A DNA stretch of 64,000 bases from Nostoc sp. ATCC 43529 (GCA_003326205.1 LWTK01000059.1:1-64000), one strand, 5' to 3'; shown: positions 26,275 to 35,409, counted from the first letter of the stretch. The notes: a model not told the origin generated them from the sequence alone. Translations and numbers: made by a program.

Positions 26275-26516
26275 AACTTCTGCTTACCCAAAAATTCCCA
26301 CTCAAGAATATTTGAGTAGGTTTTATTTAGACAAAACTTACGCAACTGAGACATATCTGTTTCGTGCTGGGAGTTAAGACCAAAGCCAAAAACTCTCCGC
26401 GAACAGACATTTTTAAATTTTAGATTTTTTTAATTATTTAATCCAAAATCCGTCTTGAAAAGCTTTGCTCGGAGGAAACCTCCGCTTAAACTTTTCGCAA
26501 AATCTAAAATTCTATT

Positions 26517-27488
26517 TTAATAGAGCCGACTCAGCCCATAGTCGGCTATGTTAATCAATGCCTGCTGGGACTCAGAGGCTGGCAGAACTGCAAGATGTTC
26601 AATTGCCAATTTAGTATGATGAGCAGCTAATTCTCGCGCTTGCTGTATACCTTGACTATCCTGAATCAGTGCTAATGCTTGCTCTAAATCTCCCTCTTGA
26701 GCAAATTCTCTTTCAATTAGCACTTCCAAGTATGGTTTTTCAGCTAAAGCAAATAAAACGGGTGCAGTTAGATGACCACTTTTGAGATCCGACGCCACTG
26801 GTTTACCCAAGGTGTCTGCTGTACTGGTGAAATCTAAAATGTCATCGACAATTTGAAATGCTATGCCCAGATGACGACCATAGCTGTACATATGCTCAAC
26901 AGTTTCCCGCGACACTTCACTCAGTAAAGCGGCAGCTTTGGAACTGTTAGCAATTAACGAAGCTGTTTTGTAATAACTCTTTTGCAGGTAAGTTTCAATG
27001 GAGATGCTGGCATCAAAACGATTCAATCCCTGCTGAATTTCCCCAGTCGCTAAATCCATAATCACTTCTGAGAGCAGTTTCACCACCTCCAAATTGTCCA
27101 AGTTTGCTAAATACCAGGAAGATTGGGCAAAGAGAAAATCTCCTGCTAGTATGGCTATGCGGTTACCAAACAAACTATGAACGGTGGGAACGCCTCGCCG
27201 CACGTCTGATTCATCTACCACATCATCGTGTACCAAGCTTGCTGTGTGAATCATTTCGGTAATCTCAGCTAAGCGGCGATGACGGGGGGTAATTTCTTGG
27301 TCTAACATTGTTGCCCGCGATATTAGCAAGACAATTGCTGGCCTGATACGCTTTCCCCCAGCTCCGAATAAATGTTCGGCTGCTGCAAACAAAATGGGGT
27401 GGCGATTTCCAACTAGCTGTTTGAGGTTATCTGCTAGTTGTCGCAGGTCTGCTTCCACAGGGGTAAACAGGGAGGTGGCTGGGGTCAT
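26517..27488 (-). CDS. sds: long-chain all-trans polyprenyl (solanesyl) diphosphate synthase
   Basis: 323 residues, class of trans-prenyltransferases that elongate farnesyl or geranylgeranyl diphosphate with IPP. The first aspartate-rich motif is HDDVVDESDVRRG (Asp88, 89, 92), the second VDDILDF (Asp215, 216, 219), and FGAGGKRIRP binds IPP. Alanine and serine residues before the first motif (HTASLVH) permit long chains. In cyanobacteria this product supplies the plastoquinone side chain. The ATG is the first in frame. GGPP synthase is possible but less likely given the sequence type. It is flanked by long non-coding stretches on both sides. Confidence 0.88.
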   Translation of the reverse strand: MTPATSLFTPVEADLRQLADNLKQLVGNRHPILFAAAEHLFGAGGKRIRPAIVLLISRATMLDQEITPRHRRLAEITEMIHTASLVHDDVVDESDVRRGVPTVHSLFGNRIAILAGDFLFAQSSWYLANLDNLEVVKLLSEVIMDLATGEIQQGLNRFDASISIETYLQKSYYKTASLIANSSKAAALLSEVSRETVEHMYSYGRHLGIAFQIVDDILDFTSTADTLGKPVASDLKSGHLTAPVLFALAEKPYLEVLIEREFAQEGDLEQALALIQDSQGIQQARELAAHHTKLAIEHLAVLPASESQQALINIADYGLSRLY

Positions 27489-28637
27489 GGATGGGCGGAC
27501 TCTGACTTAGGTTACGAAAGTTTACATATCCTTTACTCATTTTAAGATAACCCTGTGCCAGCGCAAAGTTTTCATCGGCTAATCCCATACTCTTAAGTTT
27601 ATTGGTATTTTCACAAAATTTGTTGATTTGTCAATAAGCAATTATGCCTTATTGGAATATAACTTGGACAATATAGGAAAAGTGTTCGCAGAAGATCGTG
27701 TTACTGAGCTATTGTGAAATTCTTCCTGAGTGTAGGGTACTACCTAGAATATAAAAATAAGGCTTGAGCAATGCCCATTCCACAAAAATAGCAATCAAAT
27801 AAGCTGGTGCAAAATTTCAGGGTATCCACTTGCCGTATTTGTACATTGACCTCTACAGACACAACCAAAAAAGATAAGTATTATTGCTGATTGACTATTT
27901 TGGCTAAATCTGGATTAGATTGGTTAGTATCGGACTAAATTTTTTTCCAGATCGAAGTCTAGCTATTGAAAAAATTTGAAATTTAGCAGACGAGTAGGCT
28001 TAAAATTCAGGGCTGTTGTGTTACGCTAAAATATAGGAATTTTAAATTTTTAAAATACTCACACACCAAAAGTTAAGTCACCTGTTAGTTGATTTTACGG
28101 ACATGGGGGTTGTGTGTATAAAATAACTGTTCGTTGGTGATATTAAGGGAATAAATTCTTTGATTTTTCCAACGAGATGCGAAACTCCTAGTTTGGAGCT
28201 ATTGGATATCCCTATGGGAAGTCCTTCGGGTAACGCTCCTTCTCTGCGAGACGCTAAACAAATGTCGCTAACGGTAGGCTACGTCAATTTAGTTATAAAG
28301 TTACACTTTATAACTGAATTTGCTCAAAGCTACACGATTTTAGTGCATGTTGAGTGCGAGGGTTACTCGTGTCACAGTAATGTGAGCAAAAATAAGGCAG
28401 ATCGAGTAGACCGCTGAGAATTGCAGTATTAGGTTGTCTATTGGCAACTTAACTGCTGTGGTATTTATGGTCTGCTAAAAATTGCATTAGATAAGAGATT
28501 ATTTGTCCGTAGAGAGTCTTAGCTCTATAGGTAGATTTACCATAGGAAACTACAGTCATCAAGAACGTACTTGGTTGGCTGAGGTTCTACTAATTTCATG
28601 AAGTTTTGTATTTGTTGCCAAGGGTGCTAGTAGAACA
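27489..28637. other. long intergenic region upstream of sds
   Basis: 1149 AT-rich bases. A dispersed Nostoc repeat (CCCTATGGGAAGTCCTTCGG and following, 28208-28292) contains GCGAGACGCTAAACAAAT and a CGCTAACGGTAGGCTACG end. A frame at 28160-28417 crosses it and is rejected. I see no RNA gene. Confidence 0.6.
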
Positions 28638-28835
28638 ATGATTTACGGAAGTGTGCCTATGATGATTTTTATTTTAGCGTCTGGATATTTGTTCACAGTC
28701 TACCTGTTATTAGCACTAGCAAAACGGACGGGTACAAAGACTACTCCAAGAAGTTTTGGTTCATCTGTTGAAGTAAAACACGAGCAGGAGATGTCAGTTC
28801 GGACAAATGTGACTGAAGCAGTTAATAGTCAATAA
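28638..28835 (+). CDS. small single-pass membrane protein, hypothetical
   Basis: 65 residues. A clear hydrophobic helix (about 8-29, MMIFILASGYLFTVYLLLAL) is followed by a basic, polar tail (AKRTGTKTTPRSF...). Such a helix plus charged tail is more structured than expected by chance. The two possible starts are ATG 28638 and ATG 28659. No good ribosome site is visible. It ends just before AGTTAGGAGT-type repeats that form a hairpin against murI. Confidence is limited because of the length. Confidence 0.45.
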   Translation: MIYGSVPMMIFILASGYLFTVYLLLALAKRTGTKTTPRSFGSSVEVKHEQEMSVRTNVTEAVNSQ

Positions 28836-28841
28836 TCGATA

Positions 28842-28917
28842 GTTAGGAGTGAGGAGTTTGGAGTGAGGAGTTTGGAGTTGTTAATTCAAAACTGTTAATT
28901 TTTAACTCCTAACTTTT
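28842..28917. repeat. opposed heptamer repeats between convergent genes
   Basis: AGTTAGGAGTGAGGAG-type units at 28842-28880 face TAACTCCTAAC at 28906-28916. They can form a hairpin in the gap between the small ORF and the murI stop. Confidence 0.75.
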
Positions 28918-28926
28918 TAGATAGTT

Positions 28927-29793
28927 TTATTGGGGTTGGGAAATAGCGATATCAGTGAAGCAAACCTGTTCAACCAGGGGTGTATAGCCTAGCCACTGGA
29001 CTCCGGACTGAGAAAACTGTTGTGGACAACCACTGACAGCAAAGCGAGTTGGTAGTGGTGGCTGAGTACTTCTTAAGCCTAGCAAGTCTAGTTCTTGGGC
29101 ACAAGCAGCGACAACATGAACAGCTGGGTCAACTAACTGGACTTGAGAGGGAAGGAGCGATCGCAATACTGGTGCCAGGAGCGGATAATGGGTACACCCG
29201 TGGATTAAGGTGTCAATTTCCTGCTCTAATAAAGGTTCTAGATAGCCTCGTGCAACTTCAGCAGTGTAGGGGTCGTGAATGCGGTTTTGCTCAATCAGTG
29301 GCACAAACTCTGGACATCCAATTTGCCAGACTTGGACATTTGGATTGATTTCGAGTATGGCGTGCTTATAAGCATTACTCTTAGCTGTGGCGGGGGTGGC
29401 AATTACACCAATGCGCTTTCCTTGGTGGACTGCTGCCCTTGCCCCTGGTAGGATTACTCCCAGTATGGGTATGGTAAATTCTTGACGCACAGTTTCTAAG
29501 GCTAGGGCAGAACTGGTGTTGCAAGCCATAATCACCATTTTTACCTGCTGCTGTTGCAGCCAGGTGAGGATTTCGCGCGTAAATTGTAAAATTTCTGCTT
29601 GTGAACGAATTCCGTAAGGAAGCCGAGCTGTATCTCCAAAGTAAACAATTGATTCATTCGGGAGTTGGCGATACAGTTGTCGCAGTACCGTCAGTCCTCC
29701 GACACCACTATCAAAGATACCAATTGGGGCATGTTGGGGTTCTTGATTAGAAAAATCGTCAAGATTTCCTGCAAAAATGGAAGATGAATACAC
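28927..29793 (-). CDS. murI: glutamate racemase
   Basis: 288 residues; converts L-glutamate to D-glutamate for peptidoglycan. It has IGIFDSGVGGLTVLR (24-38), the first catalytic Cys in MACNTSSAL (Cys91) and the second in HGCTHYPLL (Cys200), with the YFGDTARLPYG segment. The only frame start consistent with the N-terminus is GTG 29793, about 23 residues before the IGIFDSG motif, with no clear ribosome site, so the first 20 residues are uncertain. It lies 129 bases downstream of amiC2 on the same strand, consistent with a cell-wall group. Confidence 0.93.
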   Translation of the reverse strand: MYSSSIFAGNLDDFSNQEPQHAPIGIFDSGVGGLTVLRQLYRQLPNESIVYFGDTARLPYGIRSQAEILQFTREILTWLQQQQVKMVIMACNTSSALALETVRQEFTIPILGVILPGARAAVHQGKRIGVIATPATAKSNAYKHAILEINPNVQVWQIGCPEFVPLIEQNRIHDPYTAEVARGYLEPLLEQEIDTLIHGCTHYPLLAPVLRSLLPSQVQLVDPAVHVVAACAQELDLLGLRSTQPPLPTRFAVSGCPQQFSQSGVQWLGYTPLVEQVCFTDIAISQPQ

Positions 29794-29922
29794 AGGCAGA
29801 TATTGATTTAGGTTTTTGGATATAAAATACAGAATCTAGCAGAGAAATTCCAAATTTACCACTAAATTCTGTACTAAAAACAAGTCTAAATACCACCTCT
29901 GAAATGAGTAATTTTTACTATA

Positions 29923-31821
29923 TTACCTTTGACGTAAGTATTTGAGAATCCCACTAGCGATCGCTTCTGCCATCCGATTTTGATACTCTGGCGATCCTAA
30001 TCTGGGATTATCCTCGTAACCACTCATATAGCCTGTTTCCACTAAAATCGAAGGCATAGAACTTTTTCTGAGAACGTAGAATCTAGCTTTGCGCGTTCCC
30101 CGGTCTTTAATGGTGGGGATGTTTTGCAGAATCGTATTACGAACTACTTCAGCTAGAGCATAACCACTTTCGTAATAATAGACTTCTAAGCCATTGACAG
30201 TCGGGCGATTATCAACCGAATTAGCATGAATGCTGACAAACAAAGTAGCATTAACTCGCTCGGCGATATCTACTCGTCCCTGAAGTTCTACGAAAAAGTC
30301 AGCATCCCGTGTTAATACTGCTTGTACGCCATTTTGTTCTAAAATAGCCGCTACCCTTCTACCAATAGGCAAGACTACATCCTTTTCTAACAGTCCGCCC
30401 AAACCGGGGGCACCTGAGTCCTTACCACCGTGTCCTGGGTCGATAACTACTAGCAACCTTCCATTGGGAACTGGAGGGCGTGACTGTGACTGAGATATAG
30501 GAGGACGATTATCTGTAGCGTTGGGGAACTGACCTTGGTTTGGTGATGGAAGTGGAGGTAAAACAAGAGGGGGTATATTACCAGCGCGTCGTAATTCTAA
30601 AGCTAAAAGCTGGCCGCCCACTTGGTTGAGTTCGCCAATTTGCACTCCGGCTGCTGGTTGAATTAAGACTGTAACGGTGTTGGCTGGTTGTGGTTGCAGG
30701 CGAACGCGGAGGATAGGGCTATTAGGATTAAAAGTTGGGCCTTTAACTTTAGGAGCTAATCGAGCATTGTTGATGGTGATGCGGAATAGACCAGAGGTTC
30801 TATCCCAGCCTCCTGTAGCAGATAAACTTTGGTCGGCTCTAATTAACAGTTGTGTGCCATTACCAGCTAGTTCTACAGACTCAATGGTGGCAGGTGAATC
30901 GTTCGCAGATGATACAGAAGCTGGAATATTATTGCTTGGTAACTGGGCAATACCACGGCTGGGGAGAACCAGGAAACCACCATTAGTACTAGTAGTACTG
31001 GTAGTTGCCCGCCAGTCAGAACCATTTTTGTCTACCTCTAAGGTCATGCGAACAACAGACGGGCTACTTTCCAGTTGAGAGAACTGGATGCGACTGACCC
31101 TGTAGCGATTAATGGGTACATCTCGCTGCTGTAAATTTGGTGAGAGAGTTGCACCAGCGATATCAATATTAATTAGCTGGCGATCGCTGCTACGATTTAC
31201 TTTAATCTGAGGGGTACCGCCACTGGTGACCACGAAAAAGCCATCACCTGTAGTTCGTAAGCTTTCAATTTGAGTAACTCTAGCGACAACTGTTCCTCTG
31301 TTAAGTGGATTAACTGTGTCGGTTGTCACCACATTATAAATATTTCTTGGAGATAACGCTGCTGTAGGTGTTCTTGGTGGAATTACTGTAGCTATTTCTT
31401 GCTCTTGAGTATTTCTTGCAGGTACATTTTCGGCTTCTGGCGTAGGTAATTGCACAGTCCAGCGATTGCCAGTTGTACTTACAAATTGCACTTGCTTGGG
31501 GTCTAAAGTATAACCAGGCGTCAATTCGACGACTATACGCGTTGTTTGTTCGTCAAATTGGCCGATGCGGATAGCGCTAATTGCACCACCGACTTGTTGG
31601 TTTAGCTGCGGACGCCCAAATGTCGTTCCTGGCAAATCAATTACCAGCCGAGTTGGATTGAAAATTAACTGTGCTTGGGGTTGGACATCTCCCAAAGTAT
31701 TAATTTCCAGTTTGTTTTGATTGGCATCAAAGCGCCAAGATTCTAGTCTCGCGGCCATTGCCGGCGACGACAGCATGAAGATAGTTCCAATAGTACTGGG
31801 TAATAACCAGCGTAATTTCAC
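29923..31821 (-). CDS. amiC2: AMIN-domain N-acetylmuramoyl-L-alanine amidase, AmiC2-type
   Basis: 632 residues. The signal peptide (about 1-23, ending AMAA) is followed by AMIN domains (about 25-115, 180-275 and 305-400) that bind the cell wall, a Pro/Asn/Gln-rich linker, and an Amidase_3 domain (458-632). Zinc ligands are His464 (DPGHGG), Glu479 and His532 (SIHAN); the catalytic Glu is 595 (VETGYMSG). It cleaves the stem peptide from MurNAc. Homologues in Nostoc and Anabaena drill septal nanopores needed for cell-cell exchange and heterocyst formation. GTG start with AGGAGA 7 bases upstream. It is a tandem paralogue of 32745-34619; the AmiC2 label comes from its position next to murI. Confidence 0.9.
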   Translation of the reverse strand: MKLRWLLPSTIGTIFMLSSPAMAARLESWRFDANQNKLEINTLGDVQPQAQLIFNPTRLVIDLPGTTFGRPQLNQQVGGAISAIRIGQFDEQTTRIVVELTPGYTLDPKQVQFVSTTGNRWTVQLPTPEAENVPARNTQEQEIATVIPPRTPTAALSPRNIYNVVTTDTVNPLNRGTVVARVTQIESLRTTGDGFFVVTSGGTPQIKVNRSSDRQLINIDIAGATLSPNLQQRDVPINRYRVSRIQFSQLESSPSVVRMTLEVDKNGSDWRATTSTTSTNGGFLVLPSRGIAQLPSNNIPASVSSANDSPATIESVELAGNGTQLLIRADQSLSATGGWDRTSGLFRITINNARLAPKVKGPTFNPNSPILRVRLQPQPANTVTVLIQPAAGVQIGELNQVGGQLLALELRRAGNIPPLVLPPLPSPNQGQFPNATDNRPPISQSQSRPPVPNGRLLVVIDPGHGGKDSGAPGLGGLLEKDVVLPIGRRVAAILEQNGVQAVLTRDADFFVELQGRVDIAERVNATLFVSIHANSVDNRPTVNGLEVYYYESGYALAEVVRNTILQNIPTIKDRGTRKARFYVLRKSSMPSILVETGYMSGYEDNPRLGSPEYQNRMAEAIASGILKYLRQR

Positions 31822-31854
31822 AGTCGTTTCTCCTGATTCACATTCATGGGAGCC

Positions 31855-31922
31855 GTCAACATCTCAACATATTGGCAAATCCTCACACCGTCACCGCCTA
31901 CACTTGAGTTTTGCGCTGTTAT
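31855..31922 (-). promoter_or_regulatory. conserved upstream block of amiC2
   Basis: This block matches 34801-34868 upstream of amiC1 at most positions, including TCACACCGTCACC and ACTTGAG. Conservation outside the coding region between tandem paralogues suggests a kept promoter or leader element. Confidence 0.6.
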
Positions 31923-32482
31923 TAAGACACAGCTAATGGCGTAAAATATAGCACGCTCATCGGATTTTGCCATGCCATTAGCCTATATATAGGACTCCTA
32001 TTTGATTTTTAGACCTGACTTGAAAATAGGGACTGGGGATTGGGTAATGGGAAAATATTTCAAAATATGTTTGGGGTTAAAGCCCCGGACATAATTTTTC
32101 GTTTGATAACCCAATCCCCAATCCCTAATCCCCAGTCCCCAGTCCCTTTTACAAAATTAATTGCCTATAGTATGAGTGCCTCTTGCATTGAGGTGTACGG
32201 TATTTTTTCACAAATTAAATTGGATTGCTATAAGTTAGACCTACAAAGCATCAGATGACAATAACAAACAAGCGACTCTTGTCCCGCCGCAAGAATACCT
32301 AAATTTTTTAGGTAAAGCAGGAAAAGAATAAGTAATTTTCTACCTAAGGGGGTAATTATAATTATGCCAATTGGGAGTTTGATGTTGTGATGATTCCAGG
32401 TGAAGCGAATTTATCCTCAACACCAGCAATATCCTCATCATAATCACTATTAAATTGTATAAATTTAGTAATCAATTAGATT

Positions 32483-32717
32483 TATAGCAGTTGAAGCATA
32501 GTTTAGGGCACAAACCAATAGTAAGTAGAAGGACTCAATTAAACTAAAGTTCGTAGTATGGGCTTAAGCCATTAAAACGTCTGTTAAGAGCGATAAATCG
32601 CTTACTACGAACAAAGCTCCAATCTTACATTTAATTATGTCTACCTACTTAAAAGTCCGACATTAAGAGACTTTCGCAAGCCTGTTGCCTATTGCCTATT
32701 GCTTGTTCCCTGCTATA
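32483..32717. repeat. dispersed repeat carrying a nested element
   Basis: It begins TATAGCAGTTGAAGCATAG and ends TTGTTCCCTGCTATAT, like the shorter uninterrupted copy at 22835-22920. Removing the 130-bp element at 32522-32651 leaves about 105 bases, close to the size of that copy. TATAGCAG/CTGCTATA form short inverted ends. Confidence 0.6.
32522..32651. mobile_element. 130-bp MITE-like element, copy A
   Basis: Nearly identical to 50996-51125, with only a handful of substitutions over 130 bases. The ends are TAAGTAG and CTACTTA, extending to about 22 bases of imperfect inverted repeat (TAAGTAGnnAGACnnAATTAAA). An internal perfect inverted repeat GTTCGTAGTA/TACTACGAAC is present. TA ends fit IS630/mariner-type mobilisation. 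It is non-coding. Confidence 0.8.
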
Positions 32718-32744
32718 TTTACTTAACAATTTAGAGGAAATTAC

Positions 32745-34619
32745 TTATCTTCTCTTCAGGTATTGCAGGATGCCACGAGCGATCGCTTCTGCCATTTGAT
32801 TTTGGTAAGCTGAGGTTCTGAGCTTAGCGTTATCCTCTCGACCAGTCAAATAACCTGTTTCTACAAGAATCGAAGGCATGGAACTTTTTCTGAGGACATA
32901 AAATCTGGCTCGCCGCACTCCCCTATCTCTGACATTGACATTTTGCAGAATACTGTTATGAACAGCGCGAGCTAAACCCAAACCACTGTCGTAATAATAG
33001 GTTTCCAAGCCACTGACATCCGAACGACCAGGCCCCACTGCATTAGCATGAATACTAACAAACACATCAGCATTGGCTCGTTCTGCTAATTGCACCCGTC
33101 CTGGAAGAGTAACAAAATAGTCAGAATCCCGCGTCATAACTACTTGGACGCCATTTTGCTGCAAAATCTGAGCTATTTTTTTACCAATAGGTAAGATAAC
33201 ATCCTTTTCCCGTACTCCGCCAAGTCCCACTGCTCCAGGGTCTTTCCCGCCATGTCCTGGGTCAATCAGTACTACCACTCGTCCATTAATAGCTGGGCGT
33301 TGTGGTTGTCTTGGGGGTTGGGGATTGGGATTATTTGGGTCTGGGAATGGCCCCCGGTTTATCGGTGGTAGCGGAGGTACAGTATAAGGGGGTCTTCCAG
33401 GAAGTGTAACAATTCGACGAGAGCCTTGTATCGGTAGGGCTAAAAGCTGGTCACTGATGCGGCTAGGTTGCCCAAGTTGGACTCCTGCTGCTGGTTGAAC
33501 TAAGACAACAACTGTGTTGGGTGCTTGGGATTGCAGGCGTACCCGAAGAATGGGACTGTTGGGAGCAAAGGTAGGGCCTGTGACTCTGGGAGCTAACTTA
33601 GCATTGGGAATTGTGACGCGGAATAGACCAGAGTTTCTATCCCAAACTCCTGTAGCAGATACTGTTTGGTCACCTCTAATCAGCAGTTGTGTACCATTAT
33701 CAGCCAGTTCCACCGACTCAATTGTAGCTGGTGAGTTGTTAGCCAATGGTCGGCTGGGAAAAGAAACGGGTTCTGAACCATCGTCAGAATTATTGTTTCC
33801 AGGTAATGTAACAACACGAGTAGGTAGAACTACTAAACCATTGTTACCACTTTTGCTTGCTCGCCAGTCTGGGCTATTTTTATCTACCCGCAAAGTTAAA
33901 CGAACACCAGGGGGTTGACTTCGTAGTTGGGTGAATTCAACACGGCTAACTCCAAACTTGTTAACGGGTTGATTACTTTGCTGTATTAGCCGTGGTGATA
34001 AAGATGCGCCAGAGATATCTATAAAAACAGTAGCGCGATCGCGACTGCGAACTACCTGAACCGGAGGATTAGCACCACTGGTACGGAGGAAAAATCCATC
34101 GCCTGTGACTTGCAGGCTCTCAATTTGTGTTGCAGCTCGTGGAGCGGTGACGACTCTTGAAAGTTCGGGTTGAGGACTATCTGGGGTTACTACACTGTAA
34201 ATATTTGTTGGAGGTGATGCTGTTCTATCAACTTCTGGTCTAGGTAATTGCACTGTCCAGCGATCGCCAGTTGTTCCCACAAATTGCACTCGCTTCGGGT
34301 CTAAAGTATAACCAGGGGTCAATTCCACAACTATACGTGTTGTTTCTGTGTCAAACTGCCCAACACGGATATAACGAATACCGTTACCTACCTGTTGGGT
34401 GACCTGGGGACGCCCAAACGTCGTTCCTGGCAAATCAATGACCAACCGAGTCGGGTTGAAAATTAGTTGTGCTTGGGGTTGAACATCCCCGACAGTATTA
34501 ATTTCTAGTTTGTTTTGATTGGCATCAAAGCGCCAAGATTCTAATCTTGCCGCCATTGCAGGCGACGATAGCATCAAGATAGTTCCAATAGCGCTGGGTA
34601 GTAACCAGTGTAATTTCAC
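32745..34619 (-). CDS. amiC1: AMIN-domain N-acetylmuramoyl-L-alanine amidase, AmiC1-type
   Basis: 624-residue paralogue of the downstream gene. The order is the same: signal peptide (VKLHWLLPSAIGTILMLSSP, cleaved after AMAA), AMIN domains (about 25-115, 165-265 and 295-395), a Pro-rich linker, and Amidase_3 from about 450 with zinc ligands His456, Glu471 and His524 and catalytic Glu587. The N-terminal 100 residues and the amidase domain are very similar between the two, while the middle diverges. I chose GTG 34619, with AGGAGA upstream exactly as in amiC2. A longer frame to a TTG at 34679 runs into a 148-bp insertion and is not real. The AmiC1 label rests on order relative to murI. Confidence 0.88.
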   Translation of the reverse strand: MKLHWLLPSAIGTILMLSSPAMAARLESWRFDANQNKLEINTVGDVQPQAQLIFNPTRLVIDLPGTTFGRPQVTQQVGNGIRYIRVGQFDTETTRIVVELTPGYTLDPKRVQFVGTTGDRWTVQLPRPEVDRTASPPTNIYSVVTPDSPQPELSRVVTAPRAATQIESLQVTGDGFFLRTSGANPPVQVVRSRDRATVFIDISGASLSPRLIQQSNQPVNKFGVSRVEFTQLRSQPPGVRLTLRVDKNSPDWRASKSGNNGLVVLPTRVVTLPGNNNSDDGSEPVSFPSRPLANNSPATIESVELADNGTQLLIRGDQTVSATGVWDRNSGLFRVTIPNAKLAPRVTGPTFAPNSPILRVRLQSQAPNTVVVLVQPAAGVQLGQPSRISDQLLALPIQGSRRIVTLPGRPPYTVPPLPPINRGPFPDPNNPNPQPPRQPQRPAINGRVVVLIDPGHGGKDPGAVGLGGVREKDVILPIGKKIAQILQQNGVQVVMTRDSDYFVTLPGRVQLAERANADVFVSIHANAVGPGRSDVSGLETYYYDSGLGLARAVHNSILQNVNVRDRGVRRARFYVLRKSSMPSILVETGYLTGREDNAKLRTSAYQNQMAEAIARGILQYLKRR

Positions 34620-34652
34620 AGTCCTTTCTCCTAATTCACATTCATGGGAGCC

Positions 34653-34800
34653 TTCAGTAGTGCTGAGTATATAATCCAAAGTTACTAAAGTTCACATTTC
34701 AACAAACCTCGTGTAATTCATGGATTAAATCGCCAAACAATGGGTATTTATGTGTTTCATTTGACTTATTTGTTCGTATTTATTGCTCAGCACTGCTTTA
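34653..34800. mobile_element. 148-bp inverted-repeat insertion in the amiC1 leader
   Basis: The amiC2 leader reads GGGAGCC directly followed by GTCAACATCTC. In amiC1 the same two flanks are separated by exactly these 148 bases. The insert ends are inverted repeats, sharing AGTGCTGAG (left TTCAGTAGTGCTGAG; right, reversed, TAAAGCAGTGCTGAG). No transposase is encoded. Confidence 0.75.
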
Positions 34801-34868
34801 GTCAAGATCTCAACTCATTGATAAATCATCACACCGTCACCACTTAAACTTGAGCTTTGATGCCTTTT
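34801..34868 (-). promoter_or_regulatory. conserved upstream block of amiC1
   Basis: Counterpart of 31855-31922. It lies about 180 bases from the amiC1 start instead of about 34, because of the insertion at 34653-34800. Confidence 0.6.
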
Positions 34869-35409
34869 TTAATTAATCTGGTATAAAGGCACACTTCAAA
34901 CAATATGATTTAACAGCAAACGATTGCCAGGTTTGATATCGGGATTTAGATCCAGGGTGAAAGCTTTCACCTAATAGAGATGGGCGGCTCTGATTCCCAA
35001 TAAAACTAGTGTTTGTTGTCATTGATGCACTAAGTAAATAATTCCCACTACTGTCAGTCGATTTAGCTTTCTTGATGGGTGGTACTCCCCAATTACTTGA
35101 AAATCTTTAAATCAAGATTGATAAGAATCTGCTTTGTAAAATCGTAAATTTCACTTTGAAAAGAGTAGGGAGTAGCAAGAGAAATTTATAAATTACGCTT
35201 CTGGATATAAATTGGTATGAGGAGTAGGGGGAAAGTGGAAATAAGTAACATTCCGAATACTTGTAGAAACTATAAACAAACGACAATTTTATAATCACAC
35301 GGGACGGAGATTTAGGAAGAGAAGTTTCCAATGTCAGCAGGGAGATGGGGCAGAGGAGAGAATTCTTAAACCCAGCACTCTCAATGCTCAATGCCCCATG
35401 CCCCAGCAA

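Larger units (their letters stand above)
25961..26516. other. convergent intergenic region
   Basis: 556 AT-rich bases with a strong terminator (26015-26048) and a pair of direct repeats (26124-26177 and 26221-26274). No gene is seen; the minus-strand frame at 25889-26125 overlaps the terminator and is not credible. Confidence 0.7.
31822..32744. other. intergenic region between the amidase genes, repeat-rich
   Basis: 923 bases. 31855-31922 is a block conserved upstream of both amidases. 32023-32150 holds opposed G-rich and C-rich heptamers (GGGACTGGGGATTGGG and its complement). 32483-32717 is a dispersed repeat interrupted by a 130-bp MITE-like element (32522-32651). A short frame at 32040-32258 lies in repeats and is rejected. 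Confidence 0.75.
34620..35409. other. amiC1 upstream / antiporter downstream intergenic region
   Basis: 790 bases. It contains a 148-bp insertion (34653-34800), the conserved amidase upstream block (34801-34868), and near its end G-rich (35219-35237) and C-rich (35388-35406) short repeats. A frame at 35107-35409 is low-complexity and rejected. Confidence 0.7.

Noticed and set aside
28160..28417. 85-residue plus-strand frame
   Set aside because: It starts with TTG and crosses a dispersed Nostoc repeat (28208-28292); the peptide is not protein-like.
30677..33918. Plus-strand frames opposite both amidase genes (30677-31078 and 33514-33918)
   Set aside because: They are similar to each other only because the amidases are paralogous; they are antisense shadows with no start signals.
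34620..34679. 20-residue N-terminal extension of amiC1 from a TTG
   Set aside because: Part of it lies in the 148-bp insertion. The GTG at 34619 has the same ribosome site as amiC2.
35107..35409. 100-residue minus-strand frame downstream of amiC1
   Set aside because: Its first part is encoded by CCCCATG repeats and the remainder is low-complexity and hydrophobic from AT-rich DNA.
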